A stretch of DNA of 64,000 nt from Poriferisodalis sp965226645. GTDB taxonomy: Bacteria > Actinomycetota > Acidimicrobiia > Acidimicrobiales > Poriferisodalaceae. The translations under genes were made by a program, and so were the position numbers. Shown here one piece after another: positions 1-9,393 of this stretch. The notes beneath the pieces are model-generated. The model was given only the letters and a program-made list of their open reading frames with translations, was not told where the DNA came from and did not search any database. The stretch covers positions 496,001 through 560,000 of the forward strand of contig CBDDDL010000002.1 in NCBI GenBank assembly GCA_965226645.1, in the 5' to 3' direction. Positions within the stretch are counted from its first letter, which is position 1; the number at the start of each line of letters is the position of its first letter.

Positions 1-1176
1 GCCGAGCACCCGCTCGCCGATGATGTTGCGCTGGATCTCGTCCGTGCCCCCGGCGATCGACATGGCCGGCGTGGACATCAGGATCTCCGACACGATGCCA
101 TCGACGTTGGAACCGGGACCGACGAGCATGCCCATCGAGCCGGCGATCATCGTGTGGGCTTCGTGGCAGGCACGTGCCGTCACCGACATGTTCAGCTTGG
201 TGAGCGACCCTTCTGGGCCGGGTGGCTTGCCGGCGGCGCGGGTGGCCCGCGCCCGATTGGTCGTCCACGACGCGATGCGACGAAGTGACTCCACCCGAGC
301 GATCTGCTGGCGCACCACCGGGTTCCGTACGCGGCCGGTCCGCTGCGCCTCGGGGATGACAAGGTTGGCCCGTCCTGCCCGCTGCGGGTACCACTTGTAG
401 GTGGCGAAGTATTCATTGCTCTCGCGCTTGGCCTGTTCGACCGTCGGACCGCCGTCAGCCGGGTAGCGGGGGCGGCGGGTGGCCACTGCAGAACGCTCAT
501 GTGCAAGCGTCGTGAGCCCAATGCGCCAGCCGTCGCCGGGGCCGCCAACCATCTCGTCGTGCGGTACCCGGGCATCGTGGAAGAACACCTCGTTGAACGT
601 GGCGTGCCCGTTCATCTGACGCAGCGGCCGCACCTCGACGCCGTCTTGCTGCATGGGCAGCAGGAAGTACGAGATGCCCTGGTGCTTGGGAACCTCCCAG
701 TTGGTACGCGCCATGAGAATGCCGGACTTCGCCTTATGGGCGCCCGAGTTCCAGACCTTCTGGCCGTTGACGATCCATTCGTCCCCGTCGCGGTCCGCCC
801 GCGTCACGAGCCCCGCCAGATCTGAGCCGTTGGTGGGCTCGGAGAACAGCTGGCACCACTTGTTCTCCCCGGTGAGGATCGGGCGCAGATGGCGGTGCTT
901 CAGCTCGTCGCTGGCATGGGCCAACAGCGTCGGCGCCACCAGGTACATGCTCACGCCCGCAGCGACACCGACCGCGCCGACGGTCTCGAATTCCTTGGCA
1001 ACCACCGCGTCCATCGACGGCGGCAGACCCCGTCCGTGCCACTGCGTCGGCCATGAGGGGGTGCCCCAACCGGTGTCCGCCAGCAGGTTGCGCCATTCGG
1101 CGAGCGGTCGTTCCCGATCCCAATGCTCTCCGAGCCAGGTCCGGGCTTCGTCACGTACCTCGTCGGCAATGCGCAT
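1..1176 (-). CDS. Acyl-CoA dehydrogenase, cut by the left edge
   Basis: Flavoprotein of the acyl-CoA dehydrogenase family, expected to oxidise an acyl-CoA to its 2,3-enoyl form and pass electrons to ETF in the cytoplasm. The frame is open from an ATG at 1176 (MRIADEVRDE) to base 1, 392 codons, so the C-terminus is outside the window. Landmarks are LFSEPTNGSDLAG at residues 110-122, WIVNGQKVWNSGAH after it, and DEIQRNIIGERVLG at the edge, an order seen in actinobacterial FadE-type enzymes. The frame also stays open for about 30 codons upstream and no candidate start has a convincing ribosome site, so the start is uncertain. It diverges from the Fic gene across a short AT-rich spacer. The natural substrate cannot be read from this sequence. 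Confidence 0.85.
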   Translation of the reverse strand, partial: MRIADEVRDEARTWLGEHWDRERPLAEWRNLLADTGWGTPSWPTQWHGRGLPPSMDAVVAKEFETVGAVGVAAGVSMYLVAPTLLAHASDELKHRHLRPILTGENKWCQLFSEPTNGSDLAGLVTRADRDGDEWIVNGQKVWNSGAHKAKSGILMARTNWEVPKHQGISYFLLPMQQDGVEVRPLRQMNGHATFNEVFFHDARVPHDEMVGGPGDGWRIGLTTLAHERSAVATRRPRYPADGGPTVEQAKRESNEYFATYKWYPQRAGRANLVIPEAQRTGRVRNPVVRQQIARVESLRRIASWTTNRARATRAAGKPPGPEGSLTKLNMSVTARACHEAHTMIAGSMGMLVGPGSNVDGIVSEILMSTPAMSIAGGTDEIQRNIIGERVLG

Positions 1177-1289
1177 ACGCCGAGCGTAGAACTGTCTCGC
1201 CAACTGCGCCCGCGGCAGCGCATCAACAAGCTCCGTTTGCGCACGGCGCCGATACGCCTCCCCTTGCGTGTTACATATAAACAATCCAC

Positions 1290-1325
1290 CGTTATGTGGC
1301 GATTAATATTTATTGTCCCATAACG
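1290..1325. promoter_or_regulatory. Inverted repeat in an AT-rich divergent spacer
   Basis: The spacer between the dehydrogenase and the Fic gene is far richer in A and T than its surroundings. It holds a 7-bp perfect inverted repeat, CGTTATG at 1290-1296 and CATAACG at 1319-1325, directly upstream of the GTG start at 1349. The spacing suits a promoter or operator. Because the Fic protein ends in a winged-helix-like segment, autoregulation is possible, but that is inference. Confidence 0.4.
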
Positions 1326-1348
1326 AATAACTGAGTAATATCACGCGT

Positions 1349-2617
1349 GTGATCTACGAGGTACCAGAAATGACTGCGGCGGATGCCGCAGTTGCGGACG
1401 AGATCGAAGGCCTGCGGGAGCAGCTGCGGCCATACCTGCGCATGCGACGACGCTGGTACGGCACGCTTCGACGCGCTCAGTTCGCGCGTGCCGTGCAGGG
1501 CTCGAATTCGATCGAGGGCTACCACGCGAGCGTTGAGGATGCGGCGGCTGTCATCGACCACGATGCGCCCTTCGCGGACGTGTCCGAAGACACGCTCAGC
1601 GCAGTCGCGGGCTACCGCGACGCCATGACCTATGCGTTGCAACTCGCGGCCGGCGTGTCTCCGCCAGATCGATTCCGCGAACGGTCCGTGCACGACTCGC
1701 CAAGTCCGGAATCGTCAGCCGCCGCATCGCTGCCGATCGACTTCTCCACCCTGCGGTCACTTCATTTCATGATGATCAAGCACGACCTCGCCCACAACCC
1801 GGGTCAGCTGCGTCCGGGTGCGATCTGGGTGGCAGATTCCGACGGTGAGTCTGTCTACGACGCCCCAGAACGCCGTCTCGTCGACACGCTGCTCGGCGAG
1901 TTCTTCGAGCAATGTGCGGACCTCGCGACCGACGAAGCAGTACCAGCGATGGTCGCAGCGGCTATGGCGCATCTCAATTTGGTGCTGATACATCCTTTCA
2001 GCGACGGAAACGGTCGCATGGCACGCTGCGTGCAGACGCTGATGCTCGCTGCAGCTGCCGTCCGGGACAACGACCCACTTGCACCCGAGTTTCTCAGCAT
2101 CGAGGAGTACCTCGGCCGCGAAACGCTGGACTACTACGCGGCCCTGAGTGCAGTCGCCGCGGGTCAATGGTCACCGGAGCGCAGCGCCCGCCGATGGATC
2201 GAGTTCTGCCTGACGGCGCATCTCCGCCAGGCGCGCACGGTGCTGCGTCGAGTTCTCGAATACGAATCGTTGTGGGACGTTTGCAGCCAACTTGCGCAGC
2301 AGCGCGGAATCCCCGAACGAGCCGTGGGCACACTCTGCGACGCGGCTCGAGGCTGGACCGTGCGCCGGTCTCTCTACCTCATCCGTACCGAGACGACGAA
2401 TGGCGAACCGATCAGCGATGGGATGGCTTCACGGGATCTCCAGTCGATGGCGCGGTCGGGGTTGCTGACGCCGGTCGGTGACAAGCGCGGACGTCGCTAC
2501 CGCCCTTCCGACGAGCTCGTGGACATCTGGCACCAGATTCGCGGTATGCGGCTCGCACCAGATGACGCTGATCCATATGCCGTCGCGCAGTCATCTGCTC
2601 ACCCGCAGCTCTTCTAG
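1349..2617 (+). CDS. Fic-family protein with C-terminal winged-helix-like segment
   Basis: Fic-domain protein of 422 residues. Fic enzymes typically transfer AMP from ATP onto target proteins. The catalytic motif HPFSDGNGRMAR is complete, with its histidine at residue 215. An N-terminal SNSIEG near residue 53 fits the [S/T]xxxE[G/N] inhibitory-helix motif, suggesting a class II, self-inhibited enzyme. The last 70 residues (DLQSMARSGLLTPVG followed by a basic stretch) resemble a winged-helix DNA-binding unit, as in many long Fic proteins. The GTG at 1349 is used here; an in-frame ATG at 1370 is an alternative. The target is unknown. This is the first of three unrelated-looking Fic proteins in the window. 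Confidence 0.88.
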   Translation: MIYEVPEMTAADAAVADEIEGLREQLRPYLRMRRRWYGTLRRAQFARAVQGSNSIEGYHASVEDAAAVIDHDAPFADVSEDTLSAVAGYRDAMTYALQLAAGVSPPDRFRERSVHDSPSPESSAAASLPIDFSTLRSLHFMMIKHDLAHNPGQLRPGAIWVADSDGESVYDAPERRLVDTLLGEFFEQCADLATDEAVPAMVAAAMAHLNLVLIHPFSDGNGRMARCVQTLMLAAAAVRDNDPLAPEFLSIEEYLGRETLDYYAALSAVAAGQWSPERSARRWIEFCLTAHLRQARTVLRRVLEYESLWDVCSQLAQQRGIPERAVGTLCDAARGWTVRRSLYLIRTETTNGEPISDGMASRDLQSMARSGLLTPVGDKRGRRYRPSDELVDIWHQIRGMRLAPDDADPYAVAQSSAHPQLF

Positions 2618-2699
2618 ACGCGGTCCCCTCTCGACCAAACCGCCCGGCAGCCTCGTTTCGACCACCGCATGCGTCGGGTGCTGGGGTTACGTTGAGCCG

Positions 2700-3495
2700 A
2701 TGGACTTGGGGCTGGCAGGCAAACGCGCTGTGATCACGGGCGCATCGAAGGGCATCGGGCTGGGCTGCGCTGTGGCGCTCGCCCAGCGAGGGTTGCCATG
2801 TTGCGCTCGCCGCTCGGTCGGCTGATGTGCTGGCGGCCGCCGCTGGGGAGGTGCGGGCGACGGCGCCGAATTCGACCGTCACAACGCACGCTGTTGACCT
2901 GTCTACGGATGCAGGGCGACAGACACTGCTGGCCGAGACCGGCTGCGCCGGCAGCGGCACAGGCGACGGCCTCGTCGACATCTGGGTGAACAACGCCGGG
3001 GCGATTCCGGGCGGCGACATCGTGACCGTCGACGACACCACATGGCGCGACGCCTGGGACCTGAAGGTCTTCGGCTACATCGACTTGTGCCGGGCAGTCC
3101 TCCCGCAAATGACCGCCCGCGGCAGCGGCGTGATCGTCAACGTCATCGGCGCGGCGTCGCTGCGTCCGCAGCCGTCCTACATCGCCGGCGCGGTGGGCAA
3201 CAGCGGTCTTGTGGCGATGACCGCGGCGCTGGGCAGCCGGAGCCTGCGCGACGGCGTGCGGGTGGTGGCCGTCAACCCGGGCCTCATCATCACCGATCGC
3301 ATGAGCGACCTGCTGCGCCGCCAAGCCATCGACGAGTTCGGCGATGAGTCCCGCTGGGAAGAACTGATCCCCGCCGATCCCGCGCCGGGAACGGTCGAGC
3401 AGGTGGCTGATGTGGTCGCCTTTTTGGCTTCGGATCGGGCCAGCCACGTGAGCGGTACTTCGATCACCATCGACGGCGGCGCATCATCTCGCTGA
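2700..3495 (+). pseudogene. Short-chain dehydrogenase/reductase with a one-base frameshift
   Basis: NAD(P)-dependent SDR of about 264 residues. The first 30 residues (MDLGLAGKRAVITGASKGIG, the Rossmann TGxxxGIG motif) lie in frame 3. The rest, from GCHVALAARSADVL onward, lies in frame 1 and includes VNNAG and the C-terminal GTSITIDGGA. An extra G in the GGG run near 2790-2793 accounts exactly for the shift, so this is either recent inactivation or a sequencing error. The catalytic region reads SYIAGAVGN: Tyr is present but the lysine expected four residues later is Ala, so even the restored protein may be an atypical SDR. It lies between a Fic gene and an amidase. Confidence 0.8.
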
Positions 3496-3645
3496 CGGCG
3501 CAGTTTCAGCCCCTCAACGGTCGAACACGGTCGGTGGCGGGACTGCCCGTGAGGGCCGTGTTCGCACGCTGACCATCGCGTCCGTGCTGCTGTGGCTCGG
3601 TCGCTAGTGTCCCGCGACGAAGGACCTCGGGGGAGGTGGCCGGTC

Positions 3646-5070
3646 ATGGACGTGCCCGACTTCAGGACGGTGACGGTTGAAGCACTGGCGTCGATGGTGC
3701 GCGACCGATCGCTGACCGCTGCGGCGGTAACCGAACGTGCTCTCGAGCGCATCGAGGCGTTGAACCCGATTCTCAACGCCTTCGTGGCCATCGACGAAAC
3801 AGCAGCTCGAGCGCAGGCCGCTGCCATCGATGAACGCCTCGATGCCGGTGAGGAGGTGGGGGCGCTGGCGGGCATCCCGATCGGCGTCAAGGATCTGGCC
3901 GACGCTGCGGGCTTTGTCACCACTCGCGGCGCCATGCACCTGCGCGACACCCCACCGGTCACCGCCGACTCCACCGAAGTGGCGCGTTTGCGGGCTGCCG
4001 GCGCCGTCATCGTCGGCAAGACCAACACGCCCGAGTTCGGCTGCATGGGCGACACGTACAACCCGGTATTCGGAGCGACCTGGAACCCGTGGAACCTGAG
4101 CCGTTCCCCCGGTGGTTCGTCGGGTGGCACCGGTGCCGCGATTGCGTCGGGCATGGTGCCGCTCGGCACCGGATCCGACGGTGGCGGCTCCATTCGCATC
4201 CCGTCGTCGATGTGCGGCCTGTCGGGCATCAAGACGAGCCAGGGACGCGTGCCGAGCGGGCCGCCGCCGCCAGGGCTGCTCGACCTGTCGTGTGTGGGCC
4301 CCATGGCTCGCCGCATTCGCGACGTGGCGTACTGCCTCGACGCAGTGGTGGGCCCACACCCATCGGACCTCCGGAGCCTGCCCGCACCGACGGAGTCGTG
4401 GCGCACGGCGCTGGACGATCCCCCGCTTCCGAAGCGTGTGCTGTGGGTGCCGTCGTTCGATGGCGAACCGGTGGACGCTGAGATCCTGGCCAGCTGTGCC
4501 GCTGCGGTCGAGCGGCTCGCGTCGCAGGGCGTGGAGGTTGTCGAGGCGGGGACGCTGTTCGACAAGGCTTCTGACGCGTTCCTGCCGCTCTTTTTGGGCG
4601 GGCTGATCGGACCGGCCTATGAGCCCCTCTTCGGCACACCTGCGTGGGACGACGTCACCGACCTGCTCGCCGTTGCGCTCGAAGATGCCTTCGAACGGGT
4701 GACCGTCGCGTCGGTGTCCGAGGCACGCCAGCAAGCCGGCAGGCTGTCGATGCAGCTCGCCGAGGTGATGACGGGGTTCGACGCCATGCTGCTGCCGACC
4801 ATGGCGGGCCAGACGCCCGTCGTGGGCGGAGACGGCACCATCAATGGCGTCGAGACGGAGAACTGGATCCGCTTTACGCCGCTGGCGAATCTCACCCGGC
4901 GCCCGGCGGGCACCGTGTGCTGCGGCTTCACCGAGGACGGCATGCCCGTGGGCCTACAGGTGCTCGGTCACCAAGTCGACGATGTCGGCGTGCTCGAGAC
5001 ACTGGCCGTGCTCGAGGATCTGCTCGATCTCGACCCCATCGCTCCCGACATAGGACTCGCCGAAGACTGA
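3646..5070 (+). CDS. Amidase-signature family hydrolase
   Basis: Amidase-signature enzyme of 474 residues, hydrolysing an amide to acid and ammonia. The Ser-cisSer-Lys triad is readable: Lys82 in GIPIGVKDLAD, cis-Ser158 in SPGGSSGGTG and nucleophile Ser182 in GSDGGGSIRIP. The open frame extends 18 codons upstream, but the ATG at 3646 has a strong GGGGAGG ribosome site at 3629-3635, so it is taken as the start. It may form a unit with the DUF985 and SDR genes that follow after 45 bp. Substrate unknown; it is only distantly like the second amidase at 42.5 kb. Confidence 0.88.
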   Translation: MDVPDFRTVTVEALASMVRDRSLTAAAVTERALERIEALNPILNAFVAIDETAARAQAAAIDERLDAGEEVGALAGIPIGVKDLADAAGFVTTRGAMHLRDTPPVTADSTEVARLRAAGAVIVGKTNTPEFGCMGDTYNPVFGATWNPWNLSRSPGGSSGGTGAAIASGMVPLGTGSDGGGSIRIPSSMCGLSGIKTSQGRVPSGPPPPGLLDLSCVGPMARRIRDVAYCLDAVVGPHPSDLRSLPAPTESWRTALDDPPLPKRVLWVPSFDGEPVDAEILASCAAAVERLASQGVEVVEAGTLFDKASDAFLPLFLGGLIGPAYEPLFGTPAWDDVTDLLAVALEDAFERVTVASVSEARQQAGRLSMQLAEVMTGFDAMLLPTMAGQTPVVGGDGTINGVETENWIRFTPLANLTRRPAGTVCCGFTEDGMPVGLQVLGHQVDDVGVLETLAVLEDLLDLDPIAPDIGLAED

Positions 5071-5115
5071 TCTGTCAGGGCGCGCCGCATTGGGGCGCAG
5101 GGTTACGTTGGGCTA

Positions 5116-5577
5116 GTGGACGCCGATGAGGTGATCGAGTTGCTGGAACTCGCGCCGTTGGCGGACGAAGGCGGCCGGTGGGCGCAGACCTGGCGAGACG
5201 AACTTTCGTCTGCGATCTACTACCTGATGCAGCCGGGGGACTTCTCCGCTTTACATCGTCTCGGCGGCGTCGAACTCTGGCACTACTACGCCGGGGCGCC
5301 CGTCGAGATGCTGCTGCTGGAACCCGGAGGCGGCGTCGAGCGTCCGATGCTCGGCGACGACTTGGCCCCTGGACAGCGACCCGTCGTCGCCGTCGAGCCC
5401 GGTGTCTGGATGGCGGCAGGAACCACGGGCGATTGGTCACTGGTCGGCACGACGATGGCGCCCGCATTCACCGATGCCGGCTTCGAGCTAGGCGAGCGGG
5501 ATGCGCTCGTTGCCGCGTACCCGCAGGCGGCCTCCGACATCGCACGCTTCACCCGAATGGAGATGGACTATGGCTGA
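5116..5577 (+). CDS. DUF985-type cupin domain protein
   Basis: Small cupin-fold protein of 153 residues, GTG start. It shows the DUF985 layout: a leading helix (DEVIELLELAPLADEGGRW), then SSAIYYLMQPGDFSALHRL and ELWHYYAGAPVEMLLLEPGG, and a late VEPGVWMAAG strand that completes a metal or sugar binding barrel. The function of this family is not established; some relatives are called sugar-binding or epimerase-like. Its stop codon overlaps the start of the next SDR gene by 8 bp, so the two are translationally coupled and probably work on the same small molecule. Confidence 0.78.
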   Translation: MDADEVIELLELAPLADEGGRWAQTWRDELSSAIYYLMQPGDFSALHRLGGVELWHYYAGAPVEMLLLEPGGGVERPMLGDDLAPGQRPVVAVEPGVWMAAGTTGDWSLVGTTMAPAFTDAGFELGERDALVAAYPQAASDIARFTRMEMDYG

Positions 5578-6352
5578 TGACGACCACCTCCGGCCGCCAG
5601 CGGACCTGCTGCGACTGGACGGCCGGGTCATCGTGGTGACCGGCGCTGGCGGCGGCGTCGGCACTGGCATCGCTCAGCGCCTCGTCGCGGCCGGTGCGAC
5701 GGTGGTGGCCCACACGCGGTCGTCGCCGGTCGACCATCTGGTTGATGCGGCCGGCAACCCCGTGACCTCGGTCGTGGCGGATCTGCTCGCTCCCGATGCG
5801 CCGCAGCGCATCGTTGACGCTGCGATCGATCATCACGGCCGCATCGATGGCTTGGTCAACAACGCCGCCATCGCGAACGTTGCACCGTTCGCCGAGCTGA
5901 CTGACGATTTGTGGTCCGAGATGATGGAGGTCGACGTGAACGCGGTGCACCGGCTGACGCAGGCCGCCGTCCGAGCGATGCAGGCGCAGGGTTCCGGCGG
6001 CGTCGTTGTGCACATTGCGTCGATCGATGGACATCAGCCCGACGACGGGACTGGGCACTACTCCACTGCCAAGGCCGCGCTGTTGATGCATGGCAGGGCC
6101 GCGGCCGCTGCCTACGGCGCCGACGGAATTCGCGTGAACAGCATCTCGCCGGGTCTTATTGACCGACCCGGCCTCTCTGACGACTGGCCCGACGGCGTGT
6201 CCCGCTGGCACGCAGCGACACCGCTCGGCAGGCTTGGAACGGCCGCCGACGTGGGCGATGCGTGCGTGTTCCTGTGCTCAGACCTAGCGCGATGGATCAC
6301 CGGCATCGCCCTCATTGTGGACGGCGGCGTGATGACGCGGCCGACCTGGTGA
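5570..6352 (+). CDS. Short-chain dehydrogenase/reductase
   Basis: Intact classical SDR of 260 residues, an NAD(P)-dependent oxidoreductase of the FabG-like type. The nucleotide-binding motif VTGAGGGVGTGI, the NNAAIANV motif, the catalytic Ser in VHIASIDG, the YSTAK of the YxxxK pair and the C-terminal LIVDGGVMTRP are all visible. The ATG at 5570 lies inside the 3' end of the DUF985 gene (8-bp overlap), favouring coupled expression. It ends 15 bp before the convergent Fic gene. Substrate not deducible. Confidence 0.88.
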   Translation: MADDDHLRPPADLLRLDGRVIVVTGAGGGVGTGIAQRLVAAGATVVAHTRSSPVDHLVDAAGNPVTSVVADLLAPDAPQRIVDAAIDHHGRIDGLVNNAAIANVAPFAELTDDLWSEMMEVDVNAVHRLTQAAVRAMQAQGSGGVVVHIASIDGHQPDDGTGHYSTAKAALLMHGRAAAAAYGADGIRVNSISPGLIDRPGLSDDWPDGVSRWHAATPLGRLGTAADVGDACVFLCSDLARWITGIALIVDGGVMTRPTW

Positions 6353-6367
6353 TTCAGTAGCGAAGCC

Positions 6368-7849
6368 TCATTCGCCTTCGCGCCACCAGGCCAAGCCGGC
6401 GAGCAGCGACTCTTCGAGCCATGCATCAAAGCGCCGCTCGATGGACGGTCGGGATTCCTGGTAGTTGAGCTGGAACATCTCATTGCACAGCACCACATGG
6501 TCAACGATCTGGCCTTGGCCGGCGTCATCGTCCTGGCGTCGGTAACCACACAGCGTTGCGCCAATAACACCTCGGAACTCACGCCCGACCGTATGGAATG
6601 ACAGGAGCATCTCGGCTCGACCGCTCCGAGTCGACAGAACCACACGCGTCCACGCGTGATAGTCGCCAACATTGGCGAAATAGTCAAAATTCCGAGCGGT
6701 CATCACGATCTGATGCCGGTTCCAGTGACGACGCTTCTCGACATCGCGATGCTCATCGGTCCACACAGGATCGCCGGCGCCGACCGGAGTGAGTGCCGGA
6801 TTGAGCCGGTCTGCAATCTCATTGAGACGGCTGTGGCCACGGGTCACCAGATCACCCGCGACTTCCTTGACCTCGGCAAACTTGCGATCTTCGGCCTCTT
6901 GCCGATCATTGAACGTCTCAACGAGAGCGTCGAGCATGTGGTCGAGACGCTGCTCGCTGCGCTGCACCTCATCGGCGATGCCAATGGCCTTGGTCAACCA
7001 GTGCTTTTGACTCCGAACGAAGTGCTTCACGAGAGCGCCGAGGTCTCCCTTGTCGGCTGTATCGAGAGCGCCCAGGTATGCATCCCGATCCTCGCTGGCC
7101 ACCACGAGCGGAAACCAATCCGCACGCAGGAACGCCAGTGAGGCAATTGCGCGCGCAACCCGTCCATTGCCGTCTTGGAACGGGTGGATCTGCGCGAAGC
7201 GATGATGCAGCCAGGCAGCTTCTACCTCAATAGGGACGTCATCTTCGCGGTGAGTGTCGTGCCAGGCGATGAGCTGCTCCATTTCAGGAGCCACCTGTTC
7301 GGGCGGGCAGTACTCGTGGATCAGGCCGTCGGACCGAGTGGGATTGTTGGGCTGCAACTTGTAGTCCCCATGCCGTAAGCGAATCTTGACCTTTCGGCCG
7401 AGGCTGTCGACACCGATGCAGGTGTCTTGCTTGCGGGTCATGAGTTGGTGCAGTTGCTTGATCGTCGACGTAGTGAGGGGCCGTTGCTGCGCCACGATGT
7501 CAAACAACCAGTCCATCGCCTCGGCATGGTCGTTGATGAGTCCGGCAACGAATTCCGGCTGCCGATCACTGGCATCGTGCGCGATGAGCGCTGCGTCGAT
7601 TCCCTGCTCAATCAACAACCGCGTCGTACCCTCATCGAGGGTGTAGAGGCGTTCGATGATTCCGGTCTCGATCGCCCACTCGCGCTTCAGGCGATCATTG
7701 AATTCCCGCACTCGATGCTCTGGCAATGTCGCGCGCACGTCGCGCCACACGCCAACGAGCGACACGAGTTCGCTACTGGCGGCGTCGAGATCGCCGCCAG
7801 CCAGATCCTCAATCGGCCGCCAGCGGTGGTACATGCGGTCGTGATCCAC
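6368..7849 (-). CDS. Large Fic-family protein
   Basis: Fic-domain protein of 493 residues, GTG start at 7849. The catalytic loop IHPFQDGNGRVARA is complete, histidine near residue 222. The segment WAIETGIIERLYTLDEG near residue 58 resembles the N-terminal regulatory helix, although the Arg after the Glu departs from the usual [S/T]xxxE[G/N]. A central helical stretch (residues 280-345, rich in Glu, Arg and Asp) may be coiled coil, and a roughly 130-residue C-terminal domain of unknown type follows. A nearby partner gene is not obvious. Probable protein AMPylase or a related Fic activity, target unknown. Confidence 0.85.
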   Translation of the reverse strand: MDHDRMYHRWRPIEDLAGGDLDAASSELVSLVGVWRDVRATLPEHRVREFNDRLKREWAIETGIIERLYTLDEGTTRLLIEQGIDAALIAHDASDRQPEFVAGLINDHAEAMDWLFDIVAQQRPLTTSTIKQLHQLMTRKQDTCIGVDSLGRKVKIRLRHGDYKLQPNNPTRSDGLIHEYCPPEQVAPEMEQLIAWHDTHREDDVPIEVEAAWLHHRFAQIHPFQDGNGRVARAIASLAFLRADWFPLVVASEDRDAYLGALDTADKGDLGALVKHFVRSQKHWLTKAIGIADEVQRSEQRLDHMLDALVETFNDRQEAEDRKFAEVKEVAGDLVTRGHSRLNEIADRLNPALTPVGAGDPVWTDEHRDVEKRRHWNRHQIVMTARNFDYFANVGDYHAWTRVVLSTRSGRAEMLLSFHTVGREFRGVIGATLCGYRRQDDDAGQGQIVDHVVLCNEMFQLNYQESRPSIERRFDAWLEESLLAGLAWWREGE

Positions 7850-7961
7850 GTACTGAGACGCTAGCGAGCGACCGGGCAGCGACGCTCCATGGTGCTTGGA
7901 GGCAGCGGCGGGATGTTCGGACGGCCAATCGGGTGAGATTGCCGATGCCGACCGGACTACG

Positions 7962-9086
7962 TCAGCGCGCCGGTGGCGCGTAGATCAGGCCGCCCTCGGT
8001 CCACAGTGCGTTCGGCGTGCCGGCTCGGCTCAGCCCGACCGGGACGAGATGCCGGTCGTAGATCTCGCCGTAATTGCCGACCTGGCGCACCACGTCGTAG
8101 AACGCGTCCGGGCGCAGGCCCATGCGGGTCTGCAGTTCGCCGGCCCCGCCCAGCAGGCGAATCGCTTCGGCGTCGAGGCTGCCGTTGCCAGCCAAATCGT
8201 CCACGTTGGCCGACGTGATGCCCTTCTCGTCGAAGATGATCGTGGCGTACACGGTCCAGTTGACGATGTCGCCGAACTCTGACTGATTCGGGAGGTACAC
8301 GGGGCCGAGCGGCTCTTTCGAGAACGGTGAAGTCGGGAAGATCACCCATTCTTGGTCGCCCTGCTGGCGCGCTCGACGGCCGACAAGCCCCGAGCCGTCA
8401 GTCGTCATCGCGTCGCAGGCGCCATTGATGAAGTTGTCAGTGATGATGTCGAGGTCCTCGAATGTCTGCAGGCTGATCTCGATGCCCGCGGCGCTAGCGG
8501 CGTCGGCGATGTTCTTCTCGGTCGTGGTGCCAGCAGTCGCACAGACGGTCGCGCCGGCGACGTCGGCGACTTTCGAGTCGGCGGTGAAGCCATCGCTGGC
8601 GCGCGCCATGAGCTGCTGGCCGTCGTAGAAGGTGACAGGCGCGAAGTCGAAACCCAGCGCCGTGTCGCGGCTTTGCGTCCAGGTCGTGTTGCGCACCAGC
8701 ACGTCGATATCGCCGGACTGCAAGGCCGTGAAGCGCTCTGCGGAGGTGAGCGGCACGAAGTTGACGTCCTCGGCGTCACCCAGGATGGCAATGGCCAGCG
8801 CCCGGCAGTAGTCGGCATCGAATCCGGTGGTGCTGCCATCGGGCTGCGTCTCGGAGAAGGCCACGGCTGCGCCGTATACCCCGCAGTTCAGGACGCCACG
8901 AGCAATCACAAGGTCGAGCAAGTTGTTGTCCTGCGTCACTTGGACCGGCACCGGGCCAGCTGCCGATGCATCCAGGCCGTCGGACACGGGTGTGCCCTCA
9001 GCCCCAATCTGATCTCCAGAAGCACAACCTGCGGCCAACAGTCCAGCGACGACGGCAGCGCCGACTCTCCGACCCGCAGCACGCAT
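7962..9086 (-). CDS. Amino-acid ABC transporter substrate-binding lipoprotein (GltI/AapJ type)
   Basis: Extracellular solute-binding protein of the polar or general L-amino-acid group. The frame runs further upstream, but the ATG at 9086 is preceded by an AAGGGGGT ribosome site and begins a clear lipoprotein signal, MRAAGRRVGAAVVAG ending in the lipobox LAAGC. Recognisable family segments are the RGVLNCGV ligand-binding strand, GFDADYCRALA, TSAERFTALQSGDIDVL and the NYGEIYDRHL near the C-terminus, as in AapJ-type proteins. No permease or ATPase for it lies within 10 kb, so it either serves a distant transporter or is an orphan sensor protein. Confidence 0.88.
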   Translation of the reverse strand: MRAAGRRVGAAVVAGLLAAGCASGDQIGAEGTPVSDGLDASAAGPVPVQVTQDNNLLDLVIARGVLNCGVYGAAVAFSETQPDGSTTGFDADYCRALAIAILGDAEDVNFVPLTSAERFTALQSGDIDVLVRNTTWTQSRDTALGFDFAPVTFYDGQQLMARASDGFTADSKVADVAGATVCATAGTTTEKNIADAASAAGIEISLQTFEDLDIITDNFINGACDAMTTDGSGLVGRRARQQGDQEWVIFPTSPFSKEPLGPVYLPNQSEFGDIVNWTVYATIIFDEKGITSANVDDLAGNGSLDAEAIRLLGGAGELQTRMGLRPDAFYDVVRQVGNYGEIYDRHLVPVGLSRAGTPNALWTEGGLIYAPPAR

Positions 9087-9195
9087 TCGTGTCACACCCC
9101 CTTGGTGCACTGCTGAGAACACAACGTGCACTCCACGAGAGCACACCAAGAGCATGGATCACAGATGCATGCATCACAACTACGGAGAAGTCATC

Positions 9196-9303
9196 ATGAA
9201 CACACCACATCGCTCGCAGGATCGAACAGGCGACGGACTGCTCGCGCTGGCCGTGGCCCTCGCCGGCTGCCTGCTGCTCATCAGCTGGACATTTCCCGGG
9301 TGA
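9196..9303 (+). CDS. 35-residue single-pass membrane peptide
   Basis: Short open frame with a good ribosome site (GGAGAAG at 9184-9190, five bases before ATG). The peptide has a charged N-terminus (MNTPHRSQDRTGD) followed by a hydrophobic helix (LLALAVALAGCLLLISW) and ends FPG. Length, start signal and topology fit a genuine small membrane protein. It sits alone between the binding-protein gene and the ECF sigma gene, 90 bp upstream of the latter. No homologue is recognised. Confidence 0.5.
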   Translation: MNTPHRSQDRTGDGLLALAVALAGCLLLISWTFPG

Positions 9304-9393
9304 CGCGTGGCTTCGCGGCTGACATCACCCAGTGACACATTGACGCAGCGACGCAGGCGATTCGGGTCGTGAAAGAGTCACACGTTCGCGGAC

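Noticed and set aside
3177..4565. A 462-codon minus-strand frame across the SDR and amidase
   Set aside because: Antisense shadow: low-complexity Ser/Arg/Ala composition and complete overlap with well-supported genes.
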